Origin: Gemmatimonadota bacterium
GTDB lineage: Bacteria; Gemmatimonadota; Gemmatimonadetes; Gemmatimonadales; GWC2-71-9
Length of the DNA: 13,537 nt
Reading direction: 5' to 3'
NCBI GenBank assembly: GCA_025361465.1
Contig: JANYAG010000038.1
Location: 1-13,537, forward strand
Part shown: one piece after another, positions 1 to 7,000 of the stretch
How the letters are laid out: every line of letters starts with the position of its first letter
Numbering within the stretch: the first letter of the stretch is position 1
Notes under the pieces: generated by a model
Database searches by the model: none
The model's input: only the letters and a program-made list of their open reading frames with translations
Told to the model about the DNA's origin: nothing
Program-made: the position numbers and the translations under genes

Positions 1-23
1 GTCCATGGACGGCGTCGTCGCTC

Positions 24-1259
24 GTGGGGTATCTCTCGCCCGCCGTGACTCACACGTTGATGTCCTTGATCGTCGGGGCTTCGCTGGCCGGGTGCGCCGC
101 GCGGCTTACTCCGACGCACCTCGCGCGCCCGAGTCCGCCCGCGGCGCCGCCGACGCGAGCGGCTGTCCCGGCCGATGCAGGCGCGCCCGTCGTGGCAGCG
201 GTCTCGCGAGGTCCGTGCGAGCCGCTGGTCGACGACGCGCAGCAGCACGTGCTGGATTTCGTGCAGCGCGAGTCTCCGGGCGGCGTGCTGCCGGAGTGGG
301 CCGTCGACCGCATTCGCATAAGCTATCAGTCGCTGGTGACGCCGCCGTCGATCTACGAGTATGAGATGGAGCATCGTGAGCGGACCCTGCTGAAGCAACA
401 GGAAGTCGTCGGCGGATACGACGCGGGCCGATTCACTTCGGCCCGTTTGCACGCTCGCGCCGCCGATGGCACGCTGATCCCGATGTCACTGGTTCGGCGA
501 GCCGATGTTGCCGTCGATGGCACCGCCCCCTGCCTGCTCCATGGCTACGGCGCGTATGGCTACTCGTACCCGGTTGGTTTTTCCTCGTCGCGTCTTTCGC
601 TGCTCGAGCGTGGCGTGGTGGTGGCGATCGCCCATGTGCGCGGTGGGGGCGAGCTCGGCACGCCATGGCACGATGCAGGACGCATGGCCAACAAGATGAA
701 CACGTTCACCGACTTCATCACCTGCGCGGAGCACCTCATCACCAGGGGGCACGCCTCGTCAGGGCGCCTCGCAATCGAAGGGGGGAGTGCCGGCGGACTG
801 CTGACGGGCGCCGTGACCAACCTCAGGCCAGACCTCTTTGCCGCCGTGGTGAGCCAGGTGCCGTTCGTCGATGCCCTGAACTCAATGTCCGATGCCACGC
901 TGCCGCTGACGGTGGGCGAATATGAGGAATGGGGGAATCCGGGGCGTGTGGATCAGTACGTCTGGATCCGGGCCTACTGTCCGTACACCAACCTGCGTGC
1001 GGCCGAGTTCCCCGCGATGCTGGTGCGGACATCATTCAACGACTCGCAGGTGATGTACTGGGAAGCGGCAAAATATGTGGCGCGGCTGCGCGCCCTCAAG
1101 CGGAACAACGTCCCGCTCTTGCTGGTGACCAACATGGGGGCAGGGCATGGTGGGGCATCCGGGCGGTATGACCGGTTGCGGGAGATCGCCGTGGAATACG
1201 GCTTCATCCTGTCAGCGATCGGCGTGGAAGGCGGGTTCGCGGCGCCGCAACCCGATTGA
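24..1259 (+). CDS. Oligopeptidase B-like S9 serine peptidase, propeller mostly missing, possible lipoprotein
   Basis: The C-terminal ~300 residues match the alpha/beta-hydrolase domain of oligopeptidase B (protease II), which cleaves short peptides after Lys/Arg. Visible from a GTG start at 24: HVRGGGELG (204-212), nucleophile Ser255 in GGSAGG, Asp340 in FNDSQV, His375 in GAGHGG. GEYEEWGNP (298-306) keeps the acidic residues that form the basic-specific S1 pocket in the family. Family members are about 680-720 residues; this one is 411. Only the end of the last propeller strands (about 96-160) and perhaps a scrap at 66-88 remain. LAGC at 21-24 after a hydrophobic run looks like a lipobox, followed by a Pro/Ala-rich linker, but the n-region lacks Lys/Arg. 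The start is uncertain: GTG 24, GTG 45 and ATG 60 are all possible, none has a strong ribosome site, and the frame is open to the window edge. It could be a functional short form, a decaying gene or an assembly deletion. Confidence 0.8.
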   Translation: MGYLSPAVTHTLMSLIVGASLAGCAARLTPTHLARPSPPAAPPTRAAVPADAGAPVVAAVSRGPCEPLVDDAQQHVLDFVQRESPGGVLPEWAVDRIRISYQSLVTPPSIYEYEMEHRERTLLKQQEVVGGYDAGRFTSARLHARAADGTLIPMSLVRRADVAVDGTAPCLLHGYGAYGYSYPVGFSSSRLSLLERGVVVAIAHVRGGGELGTPWHDAGRMANKMNTFTDFITCAEHLITRGHASSGRLAIEGGSAGGLLTGAVTNLRPDLFAAVVSQVPFVDALNSMSDATLPLTVGEYEEWGNPGRVDQYVWIRAYCPYTNLRAAEFPAMLVRTSFNDSQVMYWEAAKYVARLRALKRNNVPLLLVTNMGAGHGGASGRYDRLREIAVEYGFILSAIGVEGGFAAPQPD

Positions 1260-1286
1260 CCGCCGCCGCTCCCTGGCCGCACCAGG

Positions 1287-1970
1287 TCAGGGCACGATGA
1301 ACGTGGGGAAGTCGGGACTGACGACCCGGATGCGCCATCCGCCAGCCGCACTACCCTCGAAGAAGATCGTCCCTGACTTGGTCTCCGCGTGGAAATCCGC
1401 GGAGCCGAGGATCGTCACCGGGCCCGTCAGGCCACCGGGAGATCCCAGGTTTGCGCCGGTGATGGCGAGGTTGGCAGCCGAGATGAACATTTGGGGACGG
1501 TCGGGGTACTTCAATTCGGCCGAACCGTTCTTCACCACGAAGGTGCCGCCCCCGCCGGTGATCGCCAGTGTGCCTCGGGCGGATCCGGTGAGGTTTGGAC
1601 TCGTCAGGCTTGCGATCGTGATCGTCGCTCCGCCGGCGATGCCAAGCGAGGGGGTCGTGTAGGTAATCGTCAGATCGGCCCGTGCCGTGTCGGTGCCATC
1701 CCCCTTGACGTCCACCAACAGCCGTCCACGGATCCCGGCAGCCGATGTGGTGAAGGTCACGCCGTCAGGCTGCCCCCCGTTGGTCGCCTCGATCACCCGA
1801 TCGACCGCCGCAGTGAGGTTCGGGATGTGGGAGAAGTTTCGCCGGATGTAGGCTTGCATCTGGACCGGATCCAGCGTCTCTCGCTTGGGAGGGGCGCCGT
1901 CCGCAGCGTGGCACCCGGCGAGAGTGATCCCCACCATGGTGAGCAACGCGGCCAGCTTGGGGTGCGGCAT
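1287..1970 (-). CDS. Small lipoprotein of unknown function
   Basis: A 227-residue protein that I do not recognise. The N-terminus is a typical lipoprotein signal: Lys5, a hydrophobic core and the lipobox LAGC with Cys20. A Pro/Asp-rich linker (about 22-35) and a short helical-looking stretch (36-63) follow. The rest (about 70-227) is rich in Gly, Thr and alternating hydrophobic residues, which suggests an all-beta, repeat-like domain; there is no further membrane segment. The frame is open up to 2138, but ATG 1970 was chosen because an excellent Shine-Dalgarno sequence lies 6 bases upstream and the signal peptide starts exactly there. The gene converges on the S9 peptidase, 27 bp away, and diverges from the RND exporter. 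A role in the periplasm or inner leaflet of the outer membrane is inferred from the lipobox only. Confidence 0.8.
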   Translation of the reverse strand: MPHPKLAALLTMVGITLAGCHAADGAPPKRETLDPVQMQAYIRRNFSHIPNLTAAVDRVIEATNGGQPDGVTFTTSAAGIRGRLLVDVKGDGTDTARADLTITYTTPSLGIAGGATITIASLTSPNLTGSARGTLAITGGGGTFVVKNGSAELKYPDRPQMFISAANLAITGANLGSPGGLTGPVTILGSADFHAETKSGTIFFEGSAAGGWRIRVVSPDFPTFIVP

Positions 1971-2076
1971 GGGCGACTCCTTCCAGGCTGCGGCAGCTGT
2001 GGTGCCGTCGTGAGAGGAAATATGGCCGGAGGCCGGGCGCTCTGGGTAGATTGTCTCGCAGGGTGTCGCTCCAGCA
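1971..2076. other. Divergent intergenic region between lipoprotein and exporter genes
   Basis: These 106 bp separate the lipoprotein start (minus) from the exporter start (plus), so promoters for both should lie here or just inside the genes. Apart from the lipoprotein ribosome site I see only weak hints. An AT-richer patch GGAAATATGG lies at 2017-2026, a TAGATT at 2047-2052 could act as a -10 box for the exporter but has no matching -35, and a GC-rich GGCCGGAGGCC dyad follows the AT patch. None is good enough to call a promoter or operator. Confidence 0.35.
1977..1984 (-). promoter_or_regulatory. Shine-Dalgarno site of the lipoprotein gene
   Basis: On the minus strand this reads GGAAGGAG, ending 6 bases before the ATG at 1970. 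It is the strongest ribosome site in the window. It fixes the start of the lipoprotein gene, rejecting the longer frame that reaches 2138. Confidence 0.8.
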
Positions 2077-4644
2077 TTGACTGCATCTCTCCCACGGGCC
2101 CGATTGAATCCTGTTCTTCGCTTCGCGCGCAGCGTCACCAGGCATAGGCATCGCTGGGCGTTCGCCGCCTCGGTGGTGTTCGTCGTCGCCGTTGCCCTGT
2201 CGATGCGGTTGTCGCTTCGCGAAAACGTCCGCGATTTTCAGCCACGGCCGCTGCACGCGCCCGATCCGGTGGAGCTCGCCGTCCGGACACTGGTCGGGGG
2301 TGCCGATCGCATCGTGGTGCTGCTCGAATCCGACAGCGCGATGCAGCCAGCAGTAATGGCGCCGCTGCTGGACAGTCTGGCGGCACGGTTGTCACGGGCC
2401 CCAGGCGTCCATCAGGTGCAATTCCGGCTGCCACCGGCGATTCGCGGCTTTGTCGAGTCGCGCGCGCCGGCATTTCTCCTCTTCTCCTTTGACACCACCC
2501 AACTGGCTGCACTTGGCGCTCGGCTTGCCCCCGATAGCATCGAGCGACTCGTCCGGGAAACGGATGTGGATCCGCTGGCTCGGCCTGGGCTTTTCGGGAG
2601 GCGGACGCTCGACCCACTGGGATTGGTCACGCCGGCAGCCGGCGTCTTATGGCGGGCACTTGGGGGTGCGAACTTGCGGCTCGCCGACGACTACCTGAGC
2701 CTGCCAGGTCGGCGCGGCTTCGTCTTCATCGTCGAACCGGTGGTATCGGATCAAGTCGACCGATCCCGAGACCTTGTGCGCGCGGTCGACCGGATCATGG
2801 CGGAGGCACCCCGCGATCCGCAGTTCGCCCGCCTGATGGTGGGGAAGCGCCTGACCGCGATCGGTCGTCCGGTGGCGATGGTCCAGGTGCTGGACATCGC
2901 CTTCCACGACGTCGCGCGCGTGGCCATTGCCTCCCTGGTGCTCGCGTTCCTCCTCCAGTTCTGGCTGTTCCGTCGACCGCTGGCCCCGTTGCTCCTGGCC
3001 GGCACCGTGCTCTTCGGCTTGGCCCTCACGGGGGCGGTGGCATCAATCTTCTTCGGGGCGCTCAGCCTCGTCGCGTGGCTGTTCATCAGCGTGCTGGTGG
3101 GTCTCGGGGACGAATTCGGCCTCTACATCATTGTCCACTACTGGATTGCCGGCGCCCCGCACTCCTCGCGCGCCGATGCGCTCGCGTCCGCATTGCAGCG
3201 GCCTGGGCGCGGACTGATTTACAGCGGTCTGGCGATGGCTGCGGCCTTTGGCTCGGTCGCATTGATGTCCTATCCGGTGATGTTCCAAGTCGCCTGTGTC
3301 ACGGCCATCGGGCTCCTGGCGATGTTGTTCAGCAGCTTCACGGTGTTGCCGATCGCGCTGGCCTATACGGCACCGGTGCGGCACCCGGAGGCGTCCGGCT
3401 GGCACCGCGCGATGACGGTGACGCACGATGTGGGACAGCGACACCCGCGTCGATGGCTGCTGGGGTGGGCATTGCTGGTGGTGGGGTGCCTGGGGCTGGC
3501 TCGCAAGCTCCAGTTCGAGCCGCATCCCTGGAAGGTGGCGTTGCGGGGCAGTCCCGCGACCGCGGAGCTCGAACGCGTTCGGCAGCTGATTGGGGCCTGG
3601 CCGTCGCCGATCCTGATGGTGTCGAGGGGGGCGACCGAGGCTGAGGCATTGGAGCGCGATCGGGCGGCGGTCTACCAACTCGAGCGGGTGGGCCCACGCG
3701 CCGGCGTGGTGACGATCGAATCGCTCTCCCGCTGGCTGCCAGCGCCAGCGCAGCAGCGAGCGGACATCGCCTACCTGCGCGCCAACGCCACGGTCTTTTC
3801 GCCCCAACGGGTTCAAAGCAGCATGCTTGGCGCCGTGGGACGCATGAAGCATCCGGACTCTCAGCTCACGCGCGAGTATCTGCCCCGCGTCCTCCGCCTG
3901 CTCCGCACCAGCCCCGAGGAACTCACCATCGACGGACTGCGGCAGCTGGGGCTCGACACCCTGGTGGGCCGGCACCTCGTGCACGACCGCCAGCAGGTGC
4001 TGGCGGTATCGTACATCTACCTGGACCAGTCGCCATGGACCGCCGGTGTCACGGACCGGTTCGAGGAGAGCATCGCCATGGGAGAAGGTGATGCGCTCAC
4101 GAGCGCGCACTTTGTCGGGGATGCCCTGCGCGGGGCGACGCATCCGGCCCGACTGCGGCGGGACATCGTGTTGGCGACGGCAGCGGCGTTCCTCATGGTG
4201 GGCCTCCTCCTGCTCCTGCAGTTCCGCCGGAAACGGCCGGCTTTGCTGTGCCTGTTGCCCTTGGTGTGCGGGGTGGCCGCGGCGATGGGCGCCATGGCGC
4301 TGCTGGGCCTGGAGCTGAACGTCCTGACCATGGCGATCGGGCCGCTGATGGTGGGGTTATGCGTCGATGATGGCATCCACCTGGTGGAACGGCTCGAGCG
4401 GGGCGAATCGCGCCTGGACGTGCTGCGAGAATCCGGGGCAGCCATCGTCATCACCACCTTGACGACCGTGACCGGATTCGCTTGTCTTGGATTCGCCCGG
4501 TTCCCCGGGATTCGCGAGCTGGGCGCGATCGGGTCAATTGGGATCCTGGTGGCCCTCGTGGCGTCGCTGCAGTTGGTGCCAATGTGTCATGCCCTGCTGC
4601 GAGGACCGTCGTCCCGTACTACTCTTCCGACTCCCCCTTCCTGA
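2077..4644 (+). CDS. RND/MMPL-superfamily exporter, 12 transmembrane helices
   Basis: An 855-residue inner-membrane transporter with the two-fold RND layout. TM1 is at 27-43, followed by a large periplasmic loop (about 46-275), TM2-6 at about 279-430, TM7 at about 460-474, a second loop (about 476-692), and TM8-12 at about 695-840. The acidic motifs expected for proton coupling are present in both halves: GLGDEFG (342-348, Asp345/Glu346) in TM4 and Asp764/Asp765 in CVDDGIH in TM10. It most resembles the MMPL branch that moves lipids or other hydrophobic molecules (for example the hopanoid transporter HpnN) rather than drug pumps of the AcrB type, which are longer (about 1,050 residues). The substrate cannot be told. 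TTG 2077 was chosen because later starts lose TM1; its ribosome site is weak. No membrane-fusion protein or TolC gene is nearby. The stop is followed at once by an outer-membrane protein gene. Confidence 0.88.
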   Translation: MTASLPRARLNPVLRFARSVTRHRHRWAFAASVVFVVAVALSMRLSLRENVRDFQPRPLHAPDPVELAVRTLVGGADRIVVLLESDSAMQPAVMAPLLDSLAARLSRAPGVHQVQFRLPPAIRGFVESRAPAFLLFSFDTTQLAALGARLAPDSIERLVRETDVDPLARPGLFGRRTLDPLGLVTPAAGVLWRALGGANLRLADDYLSLPGRRGFVFIVEPVVSDQVDRSRDLVRAVDRIMAEAPRDPQFARLMVGKRLTAIGRPVAMVQVLDIAFHDVARVAIASLVLAFLLQFWLFRRPLAPLLLAGTVLFGLALTGAVASIFFGALSLVAWLFISVLVGLGDEFGLYIIVHYWIAGAPHSSRADALASALQRPGRGLIYSGLAMAAAFGSVALMSYPVMFQVACVTAIGLLAMLFSSFTVLPIALAYTAPVRHPEASGWHRAMTVTHDVGQRHPRRWLLGWALLVVGCLGLARKLQFEPHPWKVALRGSPATAELERVRQLIGAWPSPILMVSRGATEAEALERDRAAVYQLERVGPRAGVVTIESLSRWLPAPAQQRADIAYLRANATVFSPQRVQSSMLGAVGRMKHPDSQLTREYLPRVLRLLRTSPEELTIDGLRQLGLDTLVGRHLVHDRQQVLAVSYIYLDQSPWTAGVTDRFEESIAMGEGDALTSAHFVGDALRGATHPARLRRDIVLATAAAFLMVGLLLLLQFRRKRPALLCLLPLVCGVAAAMGAMALLGLELNVLTMAIGPLMVGLCVDDGIHLVERLERGESRLDVLRESGAAIVITTLTTVTGFACLGFARFPGIRELGAIGSIGILVALVASLQLVPMCHALLRGPSSRTTLPTPPS

Positions 4645-4645
4645 T

Positions 4646-4649
4646 GAGG
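4646..4649 (+). promoter_or_regulatory. Shine-Dalgarno site deciding the outer-membrane protein start
   Basis: GAGG lies 6 bases before the ATG at 4656. It favours that start over the ATG at 4644, which overlaps the exporter stop codon (TGATG) but has only CTTCCTG upstream and no recognisable ribosome site. Confidence 0.5.
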
Positions 4650-4655
4650 CCGCTC

Positions 4656-5357
4656 ATGTCGATTCGCCCCGCTCTCATGGTCATCACCGGCGTGCTGCTC
4701 GCCGGACCACAGTTCACGGTGGCTGCGCAGGGGTCGACTGGTCAGGGCGGCCAGCGGAGCAGTGACGCAGCCATTGGTGTCCGCGCCGGCCTGCTGGGGA
4801 TCGGTGGCGAAGTGTCGAAGCTGCTGACCAGCCACGTGGGTGTGCGGGTGGGGGTGAACACGTTTTCGGCGACGCTCAATGCCAAGGAGCAGAGCAACAT
4901 CACATACAACGGCAAGGTGAAGTTGCAGTCATTCACGGCGCTGCTCGACCTCTATCCCTCGCCGCGGGGATCGTTCCACCTGACCGGGGGCCTGATCACC
5001 AGGCCGCTCAAGGTCACGCTGACCGGCGTGCCGACGGGTGGCACCTTCGACATCAACAGCCATCCCTACACGGCGGCGGCGGTCGGTACCCTCACGGGAA
5101 CGGGAGAGTACGGCAGCGCCATGCCGTATGTCGGGATCGGCGTTGGCACCGCGGCCTCGAAGCATGGCGGCCTTGCCTTCGTCTTCGATCTTGGTACGGC
5201 GATCGGGAAGCCCACCATCAGCCTGACGGCGAGCGGCGCGGCGAACAACGCCCAGTTGCAGAGCGACCTCGCCGCCCAGATCGCGAGCACTCAGAAGGAC
5301 CTGGACAAGGTGCCGGTCTACCCAGTGCTGTCGATCGGATTGATGTATCGATTCTGA
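4656..5357 (+). CDS. Outer-membrane beta-barrel-like protein
   Basis: A 233-residue exported protein. It has a signal peptide with Arg4, a hydrophobic core (6-18) and a likely signal-peptidase I site near VAAQ (22-25). The mature part alternates polar and hydrophobic residues with many Gly and ends in GLMYRF. The terminal Phe is the usual signal for insertion by the BAM machinery. The pattern of an early GVRAGLLGIG strand, a LLDLYP strand, a PYVGIGVG strand, a short helical stretch (about 197-216) and a closing YPVLSIGLMYRF strand recalls a family of uncharacterised small outer-membrane barrels; I cannot name it more exactly. The gene begins 12 bases after the exporter stop and is probably co-transcribed and translationally coupled with it. 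An alternative ATG at 4644 would add four residues. The gene converges on purK with only 15 bp between the two stop codons. Confidence 0.8.
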   Translation: MSIRPALMVITGVLLAGPQFTVAAQGSTGQGGQRSSDAAIGVRAGLLGIGGEVSKLLTSHVGVRVGVNTFSATLNAKEQSNITYNGKVKLQSFTALLDLYPSPRGSFHLTGGLITRPLKVTLTGVPTGGTFDINSHPYTAAAVGTLTGTGEYGSAMPYVGIGVGTAASKHGGLAFVFDLGTAIGKPTISLTASGAANNAQLQSDLAAQIASTQKDLDKVPVYPVLSIGLMYRF

Positions 5358-5372
5358 CGACGGGGTCGCTGG

Positions 5373-6509
5373 TCAGGGCTGCCGCTGGAGAAAGCTCCAC
5401 GCGATGACCGCCGTGTCCAGCGCGAGCTTGGGCGTTTCGGCGACGGCGGTGAGGTGCCCCATCTTGCGACCTGGCCGGGGAGCGTGCTTGCCATACAGGT
5501 GCACGCGGACTTTCGGCATCGTCAGGGCGCGTTCCCAATGGGGTTCGCCGTTGCGCCAGAGATCGCCGAGGAGATTGACCATCGCGACCGGAGCCAGGGT
5601 CGTGGTGGTTCCGAGGGGCAGTCCCGCCAGGGCGCGGACCTGCTGCTCAAACTGGCTGGTCAGCGAAACGTCGAGCGTCCAATGCCCGCTGTTGTGGGGC
5701 CGGGGCGCGAGTTCGTTGACCAGGAGCTTGCCGTCGTCGACGACGAAGCACTCCACGCCCATGACGCCGACATAGTCGAGCCGTTCGACAATGCGTTCGG
5801 CAAGGGCACGCGCCTCCAGGGCGAGTTCCTCCGAAATCATCGCGGGCACCACGCTGGTGTGGAGGATGCCGTAGCGGTGAACATTCTCCGCGACGGGCCA
5901 TGTGGTGACCGTCCCATCAACCCCCCGGGCCACCATCACGGCAATCTCGCGTTCAATCGCCACCCGGCGTTCGAGAATGCACGGGACATTGCCAAGACGC
6001 ACCAGGGCGGCCGGCAGTTCTTCCTTCGCCGCAATGAACTCCTGGCCGGTGCCATTGTGCCCCAGGCGCGCGGTCTTGAGGATGCCAGCAGCGCCGCCAA
6101 TCGTGCGCCAGGCTTCACCGATCTCCTCTCCGCCTCGGACCGAGGCCCAAGCGGCGGTCGGCACGTCGATCGCGTTGAGAAAGCGCTTTTCCTCGCAGCG
6201 GTCCTGAGTGGTCGCCACGGCGTCCGCTCGCGGTCGCACCGGCACGTGGGCTGCGAGCGCCCGAAGCACGTCTGTGGGGACATTCTCGAATTCGATGGTA
6301 ACGGCGTCGCAGGTCCGGGCGAGTTCCGACAAGGCCTCGGGGTCGCTCCATGACCTGACGATATGGTGGTCAGCCAGCTGGCCGGCTGGCGCCTCTGGAT
6401 CGGGATCGAGTACGACGACGCGATACCCCATGCGGCGGGCTTCGACGGTGAACATCCGGCCGAGCTGGCCGCCACCCAGGACCCCGAGCGTCGCGCCCGG
6501 CAGGATCAT
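5373..6509 (-). CDS. purK: N5-carboxyaminoimidazole ribonucleotide synthase PurK
   Basis: A 378-residue ATP-grasp enzyme that uses ATP and bicarbonate to carboxylate aminoimidazole ribonucleotide to N5-CAIR, the substrate of PurE. The N-terminal nucleotide-like fold has GVLGGGQLGRM (9-19) and EFENVP (73-78). The ATP-grasp domain covers about 105-295 and carries NELAPRPHNSGH (265-276), followed by SQFEQQVRALAG; the C-terminal domain has MVNLLGD (310-316) and YGKHAPRPGRKMGHLT (339-354). The length is normal for the family. The oddity is the glycine-rich loop: residues 147-156 read ARLGHNGTGQ, where most relatives have a GYDGKGQ or GYDGRGQ type loop, so the Tyr, Asp and Lys/Arg are all replaced. 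The start overlaps the purE stop by 4 bases (ATGA), has no clear ribosome site and is probably coupled. It is the last gene of the operon. Confidence 0.96.
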   Translation of the reverse strand: MILPGATLGVLGGGQLGRMFTVEARRMGYRVVVLDPDPEAPAGQLADHHIVRSWSDPEALSELARTCDAVTIEFENVPTDVLRALAAHVPVRPRADAVATTQDRCEEKRFLNAIDVPTAAWASVRGGEEIGEAWRTIGGAAGILKTARLGHNGTGQEFIAAKEELPAALVRLGNVPCILERRVAIEREIAVMVARGVDGTVTTWPVAENVHRYGILHTSVVPAMISEELALEARALAERIVERLDYVGVMGVECFVVDDGKLLVNELAPRPHNSGHWTLDVSLTSQFEQQVRALAGLPLGTTTTLAPVAMVNLLGDLWRNGEPHWERALTMPKVRVHLYGKHAPRPGRKMGHLTAVAETPKLALDTAVIAWSFLQRQP

Positions 6510-7000
6510 GGGAGGTCGGGGAGGACGATGGCCCGCACCCTTGCCGTCTGGGCCTCCCTGAAGGCCGTCAGACGACGTGCCAGCTCCGGGTCCTGCCGCG
6601 CGAGCACGGCCACGGCGAACAGGGCGGCGTTGTGGGCGCCGGCCTCACCGATGGCAAAGGTGGCCACCGGGATCCCGGCCGGCATCTGGACGATCGAGAG
6701 CAGGGAATCCAACCCCTGCAGGTGCCGGCTCGGCATCGGCACGCCCAGGACTGGGAGCACCGTTTTGGCGGCGAGGACTCCCGCCAGATGCGCCGCTCCG
6801 CCTGCCGCGGCGATGATGCACTGCAGGCCGCGTCCTTCCGCCTCCTCGGCGTAGGAAAATGCCAGATCCGGCGCGCGGTGAGCGGAGATGACCCGCGCTT
6901 CGGAGGCAACGCCGAACTCGGCCAGGCGAGCCACGGCGTGCTGCATGATCGCCCAGTCGGAATCCGATCCCATGATGACCCCAACGAGGGGCTTCGTCAT
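6506..7000 (-). CDS. purE: N5-carboxyaminoimidazole ribonucleotide mutase PurE (class I)
   Basis: A 164-residue cytosolic enzyme that moves the carboxyl group of N5-CAIR to give CAIR. Family motifs seen: GSDSDW (11-16), SAHRAP (39-44) with the catalytic-type His42, the Gly-rich AAAGGAAHLAG (64-74), and GLDSLLSIVQMPAGIPVATFAIG (96-118, the class I signature with Met106-Pro107). The class I assignment agrees with purK directly downstream; class II enzymes work without PurK. The class I family is normally about 160-170 residues, so the gene is complete. Both ends are ATGA overlaps: its start with the ppdK stop, its stop with the purK start. A weak AAGG lies 8 bases before the ATG. Confidence 0.97.
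   Translation of the reverse strand: MTKPLVGVIMGSDSDWAIMQHAVARLAEFGVASEARVISAHRAPDLAFSYAEEAEGRGLQCIIAAAGGAAHLAGVLAAKTVLPVLGVPMPSRHLQGLDSLLSIVQMPAGIPVATFAIGEAGAHNAALFAVAVLARQDPELARRLTAFREAQTARVRAIVLPDLP

Noticed and set aside
1272..1286. Inverted repeat CCTGG-CCGCA-CCAGG between the convergent S9 peptidase and lipoprotein genes
   Set aside because: The stem is only 5 bp and no T-run follows on either strand, so it cannot be supported as a terminator.
1971..2138. N-terminal extension of the lipoprotein gene up to 2138
   Set aside because: It would put 56 polar residues before a perfect signal peptide, would ignore the strong ribosome site at 1977-1984 and would overlap the exporter start.
5355..5400. 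Small hairpins (CGAC/GTCG and TGGAG/CTCCA) around the convergent ends of the outer-membrane protein gene and purK
   Set aside because: Stems of 4-5 bp without T-tracts; one lies inside the purK coding sequence. Not convincing terminators.
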